DNA from: Rothia mucilaginosa | GTDB taxonomy: Bacteria; Actinomycetota; Actinomycetes; Actinomycetales; Micrococcaceae | Direction: 5' to 3' | Assembly: GCF_019334805.1 (NCBI RefSeq) | Contig: NZ_CP079822.1 | Span: 1,178,001-1,242,000 of the forward strand | DNA length: 64,000 nt | In this document: positions 12,330 to 20,765 of the stretch, one piece after another | Numbering within the stretch: the stretch's first letter is position 1 | How the letters are laid out: every line of letters starts with the position of its first letter | Notes under the pieces: generated by a model | Database searches by the model: none | What the model was told of the DNA's origin: nothing | What the model saw: the letters and a program-made list of their open reading frames with translations, nothing else | Made by a program: the position numbers and the translations under genes

Positions 12330-13559
12330 GTGACTACAGAACTCATTATTCTCGTGATCGTGGTGCTGACCGCGCTCGCCTTCGACTTTACGAATGGCTT
12401 CCACGACACCGGCAACGCGATGGCAACCTCCATCGCCACCGGTGCGCTGAAGCCTAAGACCGCCGTGGCGCTGTCTGCGTCCCTGAACCTCGTCGGCGCG
12501 TTCCTCTCTGTTGAGGTGGCACGCTCGGTTGGTAGCGGCATCGTGAACCTGGATCGTATCGATGTAACAACAGACGGCCCGGCGCTGATGCTTATCGTCT
12601 TTACCGGCCTGGTTGGCGGCATCCTCTGGAATGTTTTGACCTGGCTTCTGGGTCTTCCCTCCTCCTCATCGCACGCTCTGTTTGGTGGCCTGATTGGTTC
12701 GGCTATTGTCGCGATCGGCTTTGACGGCGTGCAGTGGATGGGCGTTCTGTCCAAGATTATTGTTCCCGCGGTCCTCTCCCCCGTCATTGCGGCTATTGTG
12801 GCGGCAACCGGCACTTGGCTGGTCTACCGTATTGCTGCCCCGGTGGCTGACGACCGTAAGCACGGCGGCTTCCACAAGGGACAGGTTGCGACCGCATCCC
12901 TGATGTCTCTGGCGCACGGTACCAACGATGCGCAGAAGACCATGGGCGTGATCTTCCTGGCTCTGGTTGCTTCGGGCACTCTGAGCAACGATGACGCGAT
13001 CCCCCTGTGGGTGAAGGCTTCCTGCGCTATTGCTATTGCTCTGGGTACTTACCTGGGCGGTTGGCGCATTATCCGCACCCTCGGTAAGGGCATCGTTGAG
13101 GTAGACACCCCGCAGGGTGTTGCTGCTGACGGTGCATCCGCTGCGATTATTCTGACCTCCTCCCACTTCGGTATGGCTCTGTCGACCACTCACGTGGCGT
13201 CCGGTTCGATTCTGGGTAGTGGCCTGGGTCGTAAGGGTGCTGAGGTTCGCTGGTCTGTTGCTGGCCGCATGGTGGTTGCTTGGCTGATTACCCTGCCGGC
13301 TGCCGCGATTGTGGGTGCTCTGACCTGGTTGATTGGTCACGGCCTGAATGCTCTGACCGGCACCCAGTTTGTTGGCGAAATGACCGTGTTCGCTCTGCTG
13401 GTGATCTTCTGCTTCCTGATGTGGCGTCATTCCCAGAAGGACAACATTGACGCTTCGAACGTGACTGGCGACTGGGATGAAAAGGAAGGCGCTGCAGTCA
13501 CCAGCGCTGAGGCATCCGCAGAAGCCCAGACCCTTGCTACTGAGAAGGCAGGTTCGTAG
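12330..13559 (+). CDS. pit: PiT-family inorganic phosphate transporter
   Basis: 409 residues. PiT proteins import phosphate (or metal-phosphate) with cations across the membrane. The two diagnostic repeats are visible: FDFTNGFHDTGNAMATS at about residues 18-34 and LAHGTNDAQKTMGVI at about 194-208, each with the GANDV-like signature, with about ten hydrophobic helices. GTG 12330 starts the first helix directly; no good ribosome site is seen. The last 40 residues are Ala/Glu-rich and cytoplasmic. The next small membrane gene begins two bases after the stop. Confidence 0.93.
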   Translation: MTTELIILVIVVLTALAFDFTNGFHDTGNAMATSIATGALKPKTAVALSASLNLVGAFLSVEVARSVGSGIVNLDRIDVTTDGPALMLIVFTGLVGGILWNVLTWLLGLPSSSSHALFGGLIGSAIVAIGFDGVQWMGVLSKIIVPAVLSPVIAAIVAATGTWLVYRIAAPVADDRKHGGFHKGQVATASLMSLAHGTNDAQKTMGVIFLALVASGTLSNDDAIPLWVKASCAIAIALGTYLGGWRIIRTLGKGIVEVDTPQGVAADGASAAIILTSSHFGMALSTTHVASGSILGSGLGRKGAEVRWSVAGRMVVAWLITLPAAAIVGALTWLIGHGLNALTGTQFVGEMTVFALLVIFCFLMWRHSQKDNIDASNVTGDWDEKEGAAVTSAEASAEAQTLATEKAGS

Positions 13560-13561
13560 TC

Positions 13562-13867
13562 GTGGAATATCTGATGGACATTGTGAACAAGGTTATTCCG
13601 GTGCTGATTGCCGGTTTGTTCTTTGGCGCGGGCCTTCCGGCGCTCTATGCGCTGGGTCTGCGTATGCTGGCTGGTCGTACCGAGTACACCGCGGACGGCA
13701 AGCTCGTTGAAATTGAGCCTCCGGGAACGGCGGCGAAGATTGCTGCGTTCTGCATTTTTGCTATTATCGTAGCAATCGTAATCATCGGTATTCTCTGGGT
13801 CGCTAAGGACTTTATCGACCACACTTTCGGCTGGAATATCTTCGGCGTAACCGGTGGAGGCCACTAA
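13562..13867 (+). CDS. Small membrane protein downstream of pit
   Basis: 101 residues with two hydrophobic helices (about residues 10-35 and 57-80) joined by a polar hairpin, GRTEYTADGKLVEIEPPG. The start is GTG 13562 with AAGGCAGG just upstream; ATG 13574 is an alternative. It is two bases after pit and so co-transcribed, perhaps an accessory subunit. No family recognised. Confidence 0.75.
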   Translation: MEYLMDIVNKVIPVLIAGLFFGAGLPALYALGLRMLAGRTEYTADGKLVEIEPPGTAAKIAAFCIFAIIVAIVIIGILWVAKDFIDHTFGWNIFGVTGGGH

Positions 13868-13917
13868 TCCCGTGAACACTAAATTGCATATGATGACTGC
13901 TTCGAAGGAGGGGCTCG

Positions 13918-14370
13918 ATGCCTGATAAGAGCATGATCTCTCGAGTAATCGACTGGCTGAGCGTCGGGTATCCCAAGGATGTTCCGGTGCAGGACCGCGC
14001 GGCAGTGATGGCTATTTTGAAGATGCGTCTGACCGATGAGCAGCTGCAGGAAGTTGTTCGCCAGCTCATGCAGTCTCGTGCTGCCCGTGGTGAGGCGTAC
14101 GTGAGTGACCAGCGCATTAACGAGTACATTCGTCGAGTGGTGGACCATACTCCGACTCCGCAGGATATTGACCGCGTCGCTAAGATTCTTGGTGCGCACG
14201 GCTTCCTGATTGCGGAGAACCACGTGAATGAGGACGCCGAGCCTACGGCTGGCGGTACCGAGTACGTGACCTATGATGATCCGACGACCGGCGAGATTCG
14301 TATTGCTGAATTGGCTGCTGAGTCGGCTAATATCCCGGCTCCGAATGCTACTGCTGCGCAGGACGACTAA
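13918..14370 (+). CDS. DUF3349 family protein
   Basis: 150 residues. The N-terminal 100 residues match the actinobacterial DUF3349 pattern: IDWLSVGYPKDVPVQDR, a run of helices with LTDEQLQEVVRQL, and a C-terminal HTPTPQDIDRVAKIL motif. Function unknown. A strong GAAGGAGG lies before ATG 13918. It is 50 bases from the membrane gene and shares the terminator at 14412, so it probably ends the phosphate operon. The acidic Ala-rich tail is variable. Confidence 0.82.
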   Translation: MPDKSMISRVIDWLSVGYPKDVPVQDRAAVMAILKMRLTDEQLQEVVRQLMQSRAARGEAYVSDQRINEYIRRVVDHTPTPQDIDRVAKILGAHGFLIAENHVNEDAEPTAGGTEYVTYDDPTTGEIRIAELAAESANIPAPNATAAQDD

Positions 14371-14411
14371 ATAGACTGCGGTGAGAGTTGAGAGCTCTCA
14401 TGAAGCTTGTG

Positions 14412-14450
14412 ACCTATGGGGTGGACTGAGTCCACCCCATAGGTTTTCTT
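14412..14450 (+). terminator. Terminator of the pit-DUF3349 operon
   Basis: A 15-pair perfect stem (14412-14426 with 14430-14444) is followed by TTTCTTT. Confidence 0.92.
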
Positions 14451-14578
14451 TATGCCCTTTGCGATTGATGCGCCGCGGGTTGCCGGCATGCGCATAGGTG
14501 CGGGCGGTATTCTAGAGGGACTTCACTCCCCTCAAACCGTTGGTGGGCTTTGCGCTCGCCCTGCATCATGGAGATTCT

Positions 14579-15808
14579 GTGTCTTCTTCCCCTTCTTTGG
14601 AACCCGAGAACTCTCACATTCCCGATACTTCTACCCGGGGAGCCTCTCAGGGCTCTTCTGGGGCGGCATCCGTTGCCACTGAGGGTCCTATCGCTGAAGG
14701 CCCTGCCACTGAGGACTCTGCCGCTAAGACCCCCTCTGCCCGTGTCGATGCCGTTAAAGAGGCCATCGTGGGGCAGATGCGCCGCCTCGTGGTGCCCCGC
14801 CGTTCCCTGCTTCTGACCGGTGGCGTGGTTGCTGCCGCCGGGGTGATTGCCGCGATGCCGCAGATTGCGGCAACCGGTGTGCTGGGTGAGGACGCTGCGG
14901 TGGTGGTTTCGACCGAGAAGTTGCTGGCGCGCCGTGAGCGTCTGGTGCGCGAGAATATCGATACCCGCTACCTGAAGATTGAGTCGCTGGGGCGTGTTTA
15001 TGCGGGTCAGGGGCGTCGTGAGCAGGATCTGCGTCTGGTGGGTTCTTTCTCCCTCACGGAGGCTGCGCAGGCCGATTTGGCGGCGGCTGCTACAGCGCTG
15101 ACGAACCTGTCTGTCTACGGCTCGCTGCATCGGCTGAGCGTCACCTACGGTGGTGTGGACTTGGCGAATGACCCGCAGAACATTGCTCATACGGTGACGG
15201 ATGCGCCGGTGAGCCCGCTGCGCGTGAACGACTCGGCAACCCTGCAGGAAGAGCAGTGGCTGAAGGTGCTGACCGCTAACGCGGCGCTGGGAACTCATGT
15301 GAGCTACGCGCAGGTGGGGCTGCTGGCGGATGAGCTGCGCCTGAATGCCGTGGTGATTGATGAGAACTATGAGTCCCTGATGAAGCGTTTCCGTGCGCTG
15401 GCTGAGCTGGATTTGAAGAATGAGCGGGTGCAGCAGATTCACCTGAATATTCAGTTGGCTCCGGAGAAGGCGCTGAGCCTGCCCTCGGGCGCGCAGTCGA
15501 AGATTTCGGTGAGTGTTGCCGAGTCTTCGCGCGTGGCAACGGTTGCTGATGTGCTCTCGAAGGCTGCCACGAAGAAGGAACTGAATACTTTGGCGTCGTT
15601 CTCGCTGGTGTGGAATGCTCGTGAAGAATATCCTTCTGCAGGCCAGCGGGATGCCTTCAAGCTGGGTTTCACGGATCCTGAGTCGAAGGAAGAATCCGCG
15701 AAGGAGGCGCAACGCACCGCGATTCGTAAGTATCTGCAGGAAGTCAGTGGTCCCCTGCAGGCTCTGACGAAGCGTGAGGCGACGGTGCCGGGCGAGGTTA
15801 TTTCCTGA
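14579..15808 (+). CDS. Hypothetical membrane-anchored protein
   Basis: 409 residues, no family recognised. The N-terminal 60 residues are Ser/Pro/Ala/Glu-rich. A basic stretch (MRRLVVPRRSLL) and one hydrophobic helix at about residues 73-100 follow, so most of the protein should be extracytoplasmic. The rest is mixed alpha/beta with a helical charged C-terminus. GTG 14579 is chosen because GGAG sits five bases upstream; an open frame 13 codons longer lacks a ribosome site. It lies between two transcription units and may be monocistronic. No catalytic motif seen. Confidence 0.7.
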   Translation: MSSSPSLEPENSHIPDTSTRGASQGSSGAASVATEGPIAEGPATEDSAAKTPSARVDAVKEAIVGQMRRLVVPRRSLLLTGGVVAAAGVIAAMPQIAATGVLGEDAAVVVSTEKLLARRERLVRENIDTRYLKIESLGRVYAGQGRREQDLRLVGSFSLTEAAQADLAAAATALTNLSVYGSLHRLSVTYGGVDLANDPQNIAHTVTDAPVSPLRVNDSATLQEEQWLKVLTANAALGTHVSYAQVGLLADELRLNAVVIDENYESLMKRFRALAELDLKNERVQQIHLNIQLAPEKALSLPSGAQSKISVSVAESSRVATVADVLSKAATKKELNTLASFSLVWNAREEYPSAGQRDAFKLGFTDPESKEESAKEAQRTAIRKYLQEVSGPLQALTKREATVPGEVIS

Positions 15809-15910
15809 AACCTCCCTAAAGCCCTCAATGGTGTGACGGGTCTAACTCAAAAAATGCGCCTGAGGATTTGGTAAAGCCGCAAAAGGTGTTATAGACTAGT
15901 AAAGCACCGC

Positions 15911-15983
15911 GGGGGCGTGGCGCAATTGGTAGCGCATCTGCTTTGCAAGCAGAGGGTTAGGGGTTCGAGTCCCCTCGCCTCCA
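15911..15983 (+). tRNA. tRNA-Ala (TGC), copy 2
   Basis: Identical to copy 1 over all 73 bases. It is again followed after one base by a 5S rRNA gene. The duplicated block runs for about 202 bases (15911-16112) with one mismatch to 11547-11748; sequence outside the block is unrelated. Confidence 0.97.
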
Positions 15984-15984
15984 C

Positions 15985-16102
15985 TTTCCGGTGATTATAG
16001 CAAGAGGGAAACGCCTGGTTCCATTCCGAACCCAGAAGCTAAGACTCTTCGCGCCGATGGTACTGCACTTTTGTGGGTGTGGGAGAGTAGGTCATCGCCG
16101 GT
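15985..16102 (+). rRNA. rrf: 5S ribosomal RNA, copy 2
   Basis: A 118-base 5S gene differing from copy 1 only at 16019 (T for C). All conserved 5S elements are present. No 16S or 23S gene is nearby. Mature ends are estimated. Confidence 0.92.
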
Positions 16103-16116
16103 TTATTTTTGAACCG

Positions 16117-16146
16117 AGAACCCCATGTCGAAAGACATGGGGTTCT
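16117..16146 (+). terminator. Terminator after 5S rRNA copy 2
   Basis: A 13-pair stem with a GAAA tetraloop followed by TTTG. The loop and position match the copy 1 terminator but the stem sequence differs, so the terminators were not part of the duplicated block. Confidence 0.88.
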
Positions 16147-16242
16147 TTGTATGTCCGGGAAATACCAGGGGTATATGCACGGGGAGATTCAGCGCTCTAT
16201 CTGCAGTGCCTCCTCTCTCCCCATCCCCAAAATCAGACAAAA

Positions 16243-16281
16243 ATAGCCGCCTGCCAGAGTAAAACTCTAGCGGGCGGCTAT
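16243..16281 (-). terminator. Terminator of the 16.4 kb membrane-protein gene
   Basis: On the minus strand an interrupted stem of about 17 pairs with a TTTTA-type loop is followed by TTTTTG. It lies about 100 bases past the stop of the minus-strand gene. Confidence 0.85.
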
Positions 16282-16383
16282 ATCTCTCTCATCGTCTCTT
16301 ATTGGGCGCTCTCTCACGCCGTTAGCGGCGCCTCAGAAAGCTATCTCAGAACGCTTTAGAGAAGAAAAAGCGGGGAATAGCGC

Positions 16384-16719
16384 TTATGCGTTCTTCCAGG
16401 GATCCTCCACGGGACGAGCTGCGTTGTAGGCTGCGGCGCCTGCAACACCCAGAGCAACCAGCAGACCCAGGAATGCCAGGCCCTTACGGGGGCGCTTGCC
16501 GCCGTTACGCTCAATACGAGCCAGTTCCTTCTCAGCGGCGCGAACGGTCTTCGCGGTAGCCTTACGAGCCTTCTTCAGGGCCTTCTTGTTGCCGGTCAGC
16601 TTCTCAGCGAACATCTCAGCGGTCTTGCCTTCCAGCGCGGACTCAACAGCAGCCAGAGAAGAGACAACAGCCTGAGCCTTAGCAGCCTTGCGTGCCTTGC
16701 GCTTCTTGCAGCAGAACAT
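16384..16719 (-). CDS. Small basic membrane protein with C-terminal DPW motif
   Basis: 111 residues. The N-terminus MFCCKKRKARKAAK has paired cysteines and is strongly basic. A long Ala/Lys/Glu helix (residues 15-75), one membrane helix (about 80-100) and the ending RPVEDPWKNA follow. ATG 16719 is chosen because GGAGGT lies seven bases upstream; a longer frame is open but lacks a site. The tail resembles the DLW-39 pattern of membrane helix plus Asp-x-Trp. No function is known to me. Confidence 0.75.
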   Translation of the reverse strand: MFCCKKRKARKAAKAQAVVSSLAAVESALEGKTAEMFAEKLTGNKKALKKARKATAKTVRAAEKELARIERNGGKRPRKGLAFLGLLVALGVAGAAAYNAARPVEDPWKNA

Positions 16720-16892
16720 GGGGTGACCTCCATCGGTTGAAATGCGCCAGCGACCAGAAAACGCCGCCGCGCGCGTAGTGTTCACCTCTCAGGATATTCA
16801 ATTCCCGCCCAAAAAGCCCGCCCAACGGTGCGCCCGGGGCGAAAAAACATGTTAGATGGCGAATGAGCGCCGCCCCGTGCCACAATAGAGCC

Positions 16893-17420
<528 letters not shown>

Positions 17421-17483
17421 TAAACCCCATCAGAAGGCTCATACGAGCATTCTGCTGAAGGTGTTGAGAAAACACGTATAGTT

Positions 17484-17518
17484 CAGGGGCCCGCCAGGAT
17501 TCTTCCGGTGGGCCCCTG
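17484..17518 (+). terminator. Hairpin after ppiA
   Basis: A GC-rich stem (17484 to 17518) without a clear T-run. It is a weak terminator or attenuator before the rhomboid genes. Confidence 0.45.
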
Positions 17519-17578
17519 CGCTTATATGCCCACGTACACCACCTTCGGACGAACCGGTACACAACTCTTGGAGGTTCA

Positions 17579-18403
17579 GTGGAGAACTTTCCCAACTACG
17601 CAGGCTACGGGCAGACCCCTACCGTCTGCGTCAACCACCCCAACCGCGTTAGCTACGCCCAGTGCAAGCGCTGCAACCGCACCGTCTGCGGCGAATGCCA
17701 GGTAGCGCTGGATGTGGGCATGGTCTGCCCCGACTGCTACCGCGACCTCACGGGCGGCAGCTCGAAGGCGCAAGGTTCGAAAGCACAGGGCTCATTCCTG
17801 GCGCGCCACTGGCACATTACGTACACGCTCATTCTGATTAACGTCGCGATGTACGGTCTGCAGCAGATCATTCCCAATGAATGGGTGGTTAGGCATGGCA
17901 ACATCTGGTGGCCCTACGTCCAGCATGGCGAGTACTACCGCATCATCAGCTACGGTTTTCTGCATATGCAGAACGACCCGATGCACCTGGTGTGGAACAT
18001 GATTAACCTCTTCATCTACGGTGTGTCCCTCGAACGCATGATGGGGCGCTGGAAGTTCCTCCTCGTGTACCTGGGCTCTATCGTCTTTGGAGCCTTCGGC
18101 GTGTACGTGCTGGCTCCTGGAACGAGCGTGGTGGGTGCCTCCGGTGGTCTATTCGGCCTCATGGGCTCGTTCTTGGCCATACTGATTATTAGGAAGCAGA
18201 AGGACACCGCACGAGTGTTCGTCATGATTACTGCCCCGAACATCATCTATAGCATTATGACCCCGTCGAATATCTCCCACGCATGCCATGCGGGTGGTTT
18301 TGTCGGTGGTGTGCTGTTGACACTGCTGTTTGTCCCGCTTGTGGATAAGCCCGAGCCTCCTCAGCAGCAGAGCCCGCAGCAATGGCAAAACGGCAGGTAC
18401 TAA
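17579..18403 (+). CDS. Rhomboid family intramembrane serine protease, copy 1
   Basis: 274 residues. The N-terminal 50 residues form a zinc-ribbon-like module with CVNH, CKRC, CGEC and CPDC pairs. Six or seven membrane helices follow. The nucleophile is S188 in GASGGLFG and the catalytic base is H237 in HAGGFVGG, so the Ser-His dyad is intact. It cleaves membrane-spanning substrates; the substrate here is unknown. GTG 17579 has TTGGAGG just upstream. A paralogue follows after 57 bases, with an almost identical first 180 bases. Confidence 0.9.
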   Translation: MENFPNYAGYGQTPTVCVNHPNRVSYAQCKRCNRTVCGECQVALDVGMVCPDCYRDLTGGSSKAQGSKAQGSFLARHWHITYTLILINVAMYGLQQIIPNEWVVRHGNIWWPYVQHGEYYRIISYGFLHMQNDPMHLVWNMINLFIYGVSLERMMGRWKFLLVYLGSIVFGAFGVYVLAPGTSVVGASGGLFGLMGSFLAILIIRKQKDTARVFVMITAPNIIYSIMTPSNISHACHAGGFVGGVLLTLLFVPLVDKPEPPQQQSPQQWQNGRY

Positions 18404-18460
18404 GCCTGAAAATACGTGAAAAATCTTCGGAAAATCCGGCACACAACCCTTGGAGGGTCA

Positions 18461-19282
18461 GTGGAGAACTTTCCCAACTACGCAGGCTACGGGCAGAGCC
18501 CCACGGTCTGCGTCAACCACCCCGACCGCGTTAGCTACGCCCAGTGTGGGCGCTGCAACCGCACCGTCTGCGGCGAATGCCAGGTGGCGCTGGATGTGGG
18601 CATGGTCTGCCCCGACTGCTACCGTGACCTCAATGGAGGCGCCTCGAGCCCGAAGCGTTCCTTCATCGCCCGTCACTGGCATATTACGTACACGCTCATT
18701 CTGATTAACGTCGTGGTGTACGGTCTGCAACAGATTATTCCATTCCGTTGGGTGCACAACCTCGGCATGATGTCTGGTCCCCGTGTTCACCACGGCGAGT
18801 ACTACCGCCTCATCACGCACGGGTTTGTGCACTCGCAAACTGATCCGATGCACCTGGTGTGGAACATGATTTACCTCTTCATCTTCGGTGTGTCCCTCGA
18901 GCGCATGATGGGGCGGTGGAAGTTCCTCTTCGTATATATGGCGGCTACCGTGGGTGCCGGCTGCAGCGTGTACCTCTTCTCCTACTACCGGGGTGCCGTG
19001 GGTGCGTCAGGCGGTGTGTACGGTCTCTACGGCGCGTTCTTCGTCCTTCTGCTTCTTCGGAAGCAGAAGGACACCGCACGCCTCTTTATTCTGCTCATGG
19101 GTATTGATGTTGTGCAGAGCCTCTTCCACCCGAATATTTCCCACGCGGGACACTTTGGCGGTCTTGTCAGTGGCGCGCTCGCGACCCTGCTGATTATTCC
19201 GTTCGTGAAGAAGCCCGAGTCATCTGAATCTTCGGAGCCGCCGCAACAGGGCCTGCAGCGGCGGTTCAAGGGCCGCTATTGA
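18461..19282 (+). CDS. Rhomboid family intramembrane serine protease, copy 2
   Basis: 273 residues, a tandem duplicate of the preceding gene. The same zinc-ribbon-like N-terminus is present (nearly identical in DNA). The catalytic pair is S183 in GASGGVYG and H231 in HFGGLVSG, so it is also predicted active. Membrane helices 1, 2 and 5 have diverged more. GTG 18461 is chosen because TTGGAGGG lies upstream and it aligns with the start of copy 1; the frame is open 15 codons further. Its end abuts the DnaA-box cluster. Confidence 0.9.
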   Translation: MENFPNYAGYGQSPTVCVNHPDRVSYAQCGRCNRTVCGECQVALDVGMVCPDCYRDLNGGASSPKRSFIARHWHITYTLILINVVVYGLQQIIPFRWVHNLGMMSGPRVHHGEYYRLITHGFVHSQTDPMHLVWNMIYLFIFGVSLERMMGRWKFLFVYMAATVGAGCSVYLFSYYRGAVGASGGVYGLYGAFFVLLLLRKQKDTARLFILLMGIDVVQSLFHPNISHAGHFGGLVSGALATLLIIPFVKKPESSESSEPPQQGLQRRFKGRY

Positions 19283-19544
19283 GCCTGAAACCCGCGGAAA
19301 TCCGCCTCGGAGTCGGGTTATCCACAGCAGTTTTCCACATTGTGTATAACTACATTCGTGTAATTCCACGAGTGTGAGTACATGTTAAAAACCTGTGGAT
19401 ACAGGCTAGAATGACCGAATTACACAGAGTGAATTACACGGGTGTAAGAGTTTTCCCCAGATTTCTCCACAGATGTGGAAAACCTTAAGTACCAGGATGT
19501 GTGTAATTACAAAAAATTTCGGCACGAAGCGCCGGATAGAACAA
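19283..19544. other. DnaA-box cluster with GTGTAATT repeats
   Basis: A gene-free spacer, AT-rich for this genome. DnaA boxes: TTATCCACA at 19318 (perfect), TTTTCCACA at 19331, TTATACACA at 19341 (reverse), GTATCCACA at 19394 (reverse), TTCTCCACA at 19463 and TTTTCCACA at 19474 (reverse). Interleaved GTGTAATT motifs lie at 19358 and 19501 (forward) and 19417 and 19431 (reverse). The last is in a 14-mer that also occurs at 2061 in the presumed oriC. It could be a second origin element, a DnaA-titration site or a DnaA-regulated promoter. The sites are read directly; the function is inferred. Confidence 0.7.
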
Positions 19545-19579
19545 AAAGTGCCCGGAAGGATCAACCTTCCGGGCACTTT
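19545..19579 (-). terminator. Terminator of the aroE-like/redoxin operon
   Basis: A 15-pair perfect stem (19545-19559 with 19565-19579), followed on the minus strand by TTTTTG. Confidence 0.92.
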
Positions 19580-19624
19580 CACGTATCGAGCCCCTCACGG
19601 GGCGAAGAAGCAGCGGGCGCGAAC

Positions 19625-20443
19625 CTAGTTCGCCTGAGCCTCCGCCTCCTCAACCTCCTCGGGGGTGAGCTCCACACCGGTGTACAGGCGGAACTGCTCA
19701 GCAGCCTGCAGAGCAATCACCTCGCCACCGTGAATAACTTCCTTACCCGCCGCACGAGCCGCACGAACCAGCGGAGTCTCAACGGGCATCGCCACCACGT
19801 CAAAGACCACCTGCGCCTCAGCAATAGCCTCCTGCGAGTAGGACAGCTCCTCGCTCTCCTCACCGCCAGCCATGCCAATCGGGGTCACGTTCACCAGAAT
19901 CGGCGCTCGCAGGTTGCCCACCTCCGGCGCCCAGGCGTACTCGTAACGCTCAGCCAGCGCGCGACCGGTCTCCTCGTTACGGGCAATAATCATGCCCTGC
20001 GAGAAGCCCGCATCAAAGAACGCGCCAGCCACAGCCGCAGCCATACCGCCCGAACCGCGCAGCAGGAACGGCAGAGACGGATCCACATTATGCGAACGCA
20101 GCAGGGAAGCCACCGCAATCACATCCGTGTTGTACGCCTTCAAGAAGCCGTCAGTGTTCACAATCGTGTTCACCGCACCAATAACCGCAGCCGAGTGGTC
20201 CATATCGTCCATCAGCGGGATAACAGCCTGCTTAAACGGCATAGACACCGAGCAGCCACGAATACCTAGAGCACGCACGCCGGCGATAGCACCCTCAATA
20301 TCGGTGGTGGTCATCGCCTTGTACAGGTAATCCAGACCGTGCTTCTCGTACAGGTAATTGTGGAACTTAATACCGTGATTCGACGGGCGACCAGACAGGG
20401 AAATGCAGACCGTCGTATCGCGGTTCAGTGCCGGGCGAGCCAT
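19625..20443 (-). CDS. Shikimate dehydrogenase-like oxidoreductase
   Basis: 272 residues. It has the two-domain shikimate dehydrogenase fold: an N-terminal substrate domain with SLSGRPSNHG and SVSMPFKQAVI (the conserved catalytic Lys), GAVNTIVN and AYNTDVIAV, then an NADP-binding domain with LLRGSGGMAAAVA. The SMPFK motif and the overall pattern suit the AroE-like (SDH-L) branch rather than classical AroE, and a second member is at 55483. ATG 20443 lies one base after the stop of the redoxin gene, so the two are coupled. The substrate is uncertain. Confidence 0.8.
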   Translation of the reverse strand: MARPALNRDTTVCISLSGRPSNHGIKFHNYLYEKHGLDYLYKAMTTTDIEGAIAGVRALGIRGCSVSMPFKQAVIPLMDDMDHSAAVIGAVNTIVNTDGFLKAYNTDVIAVASLLRSHNVDPSLPFLLRGSGGMAAAVAGAFFDAGFSQGMIIARNEETGRALAERYEYAWAPEVGNLRAPILVNVTPIGMAGGEESEELSYSQEAIAEAQVVFDVVAMPVETPLVRAARAAGKEVIHGGEVIALQAAEQFRLYTGVELTPEEVEEAEAQAN

Positions 20444-20444
20444 C

Positions 20445-20765
20445 TTAAGCCTCGCCGCTAGAGTTGAGGGTGTTCTCAATCAGCTTCTTCACCTTGTTGC
20501 GGCTCACCAAGTCAGCGACCACAAAGTGGGTGTCGCCGGTATCCACGGTGGGGACGGTCGCGTTGCCGTCGTTGAGGGACTTCACATGCGCCTCAGCCTG
20601 CGGATCCTCCCAAATGTTCACCCAGGTAGCGTGGTCGCCCAGCTCGCCCAGCTTAGAATCCAGAGCCTCGCAGTAGGGGCAGCCGGGGCGCCAATAAATG
20701 ACGACGCCACCATCCTTCATGACCTCGCGTGCCTTCTGCTGATCGGACTGCTGACGTTCAAACAT
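20445..20765 (-). CDS. Glutaredoxin-like protein (mycoredoxin type)
   Basis: 106 residues with a thioredoxin fold. The active site is CPYC in WRPGCPYCEAL (about residues 29-32) and the cis-Pro motif is GNATVPTV, both as in actinobacterial mycoredoxin-like glutaredoxins that reduce mycothiol mixed disulfides. GGAGGAACT lies directly before ATG 20765. It is the first gene of a two-gene operon with the dehydrogenase. Dependence on mycothiol is inferred from the lineage. Confidence 0.88.
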   Translation of the reverse strand: MFERQQSDQQKAREVMKDGGVVIYWRPGCPYCEALDSKLGELGDHATWVNIWEDPQAEAHVKSLNDGNATVPTVDTGDTHFVVADLVSRNKVKKLIENTLNSSGEA

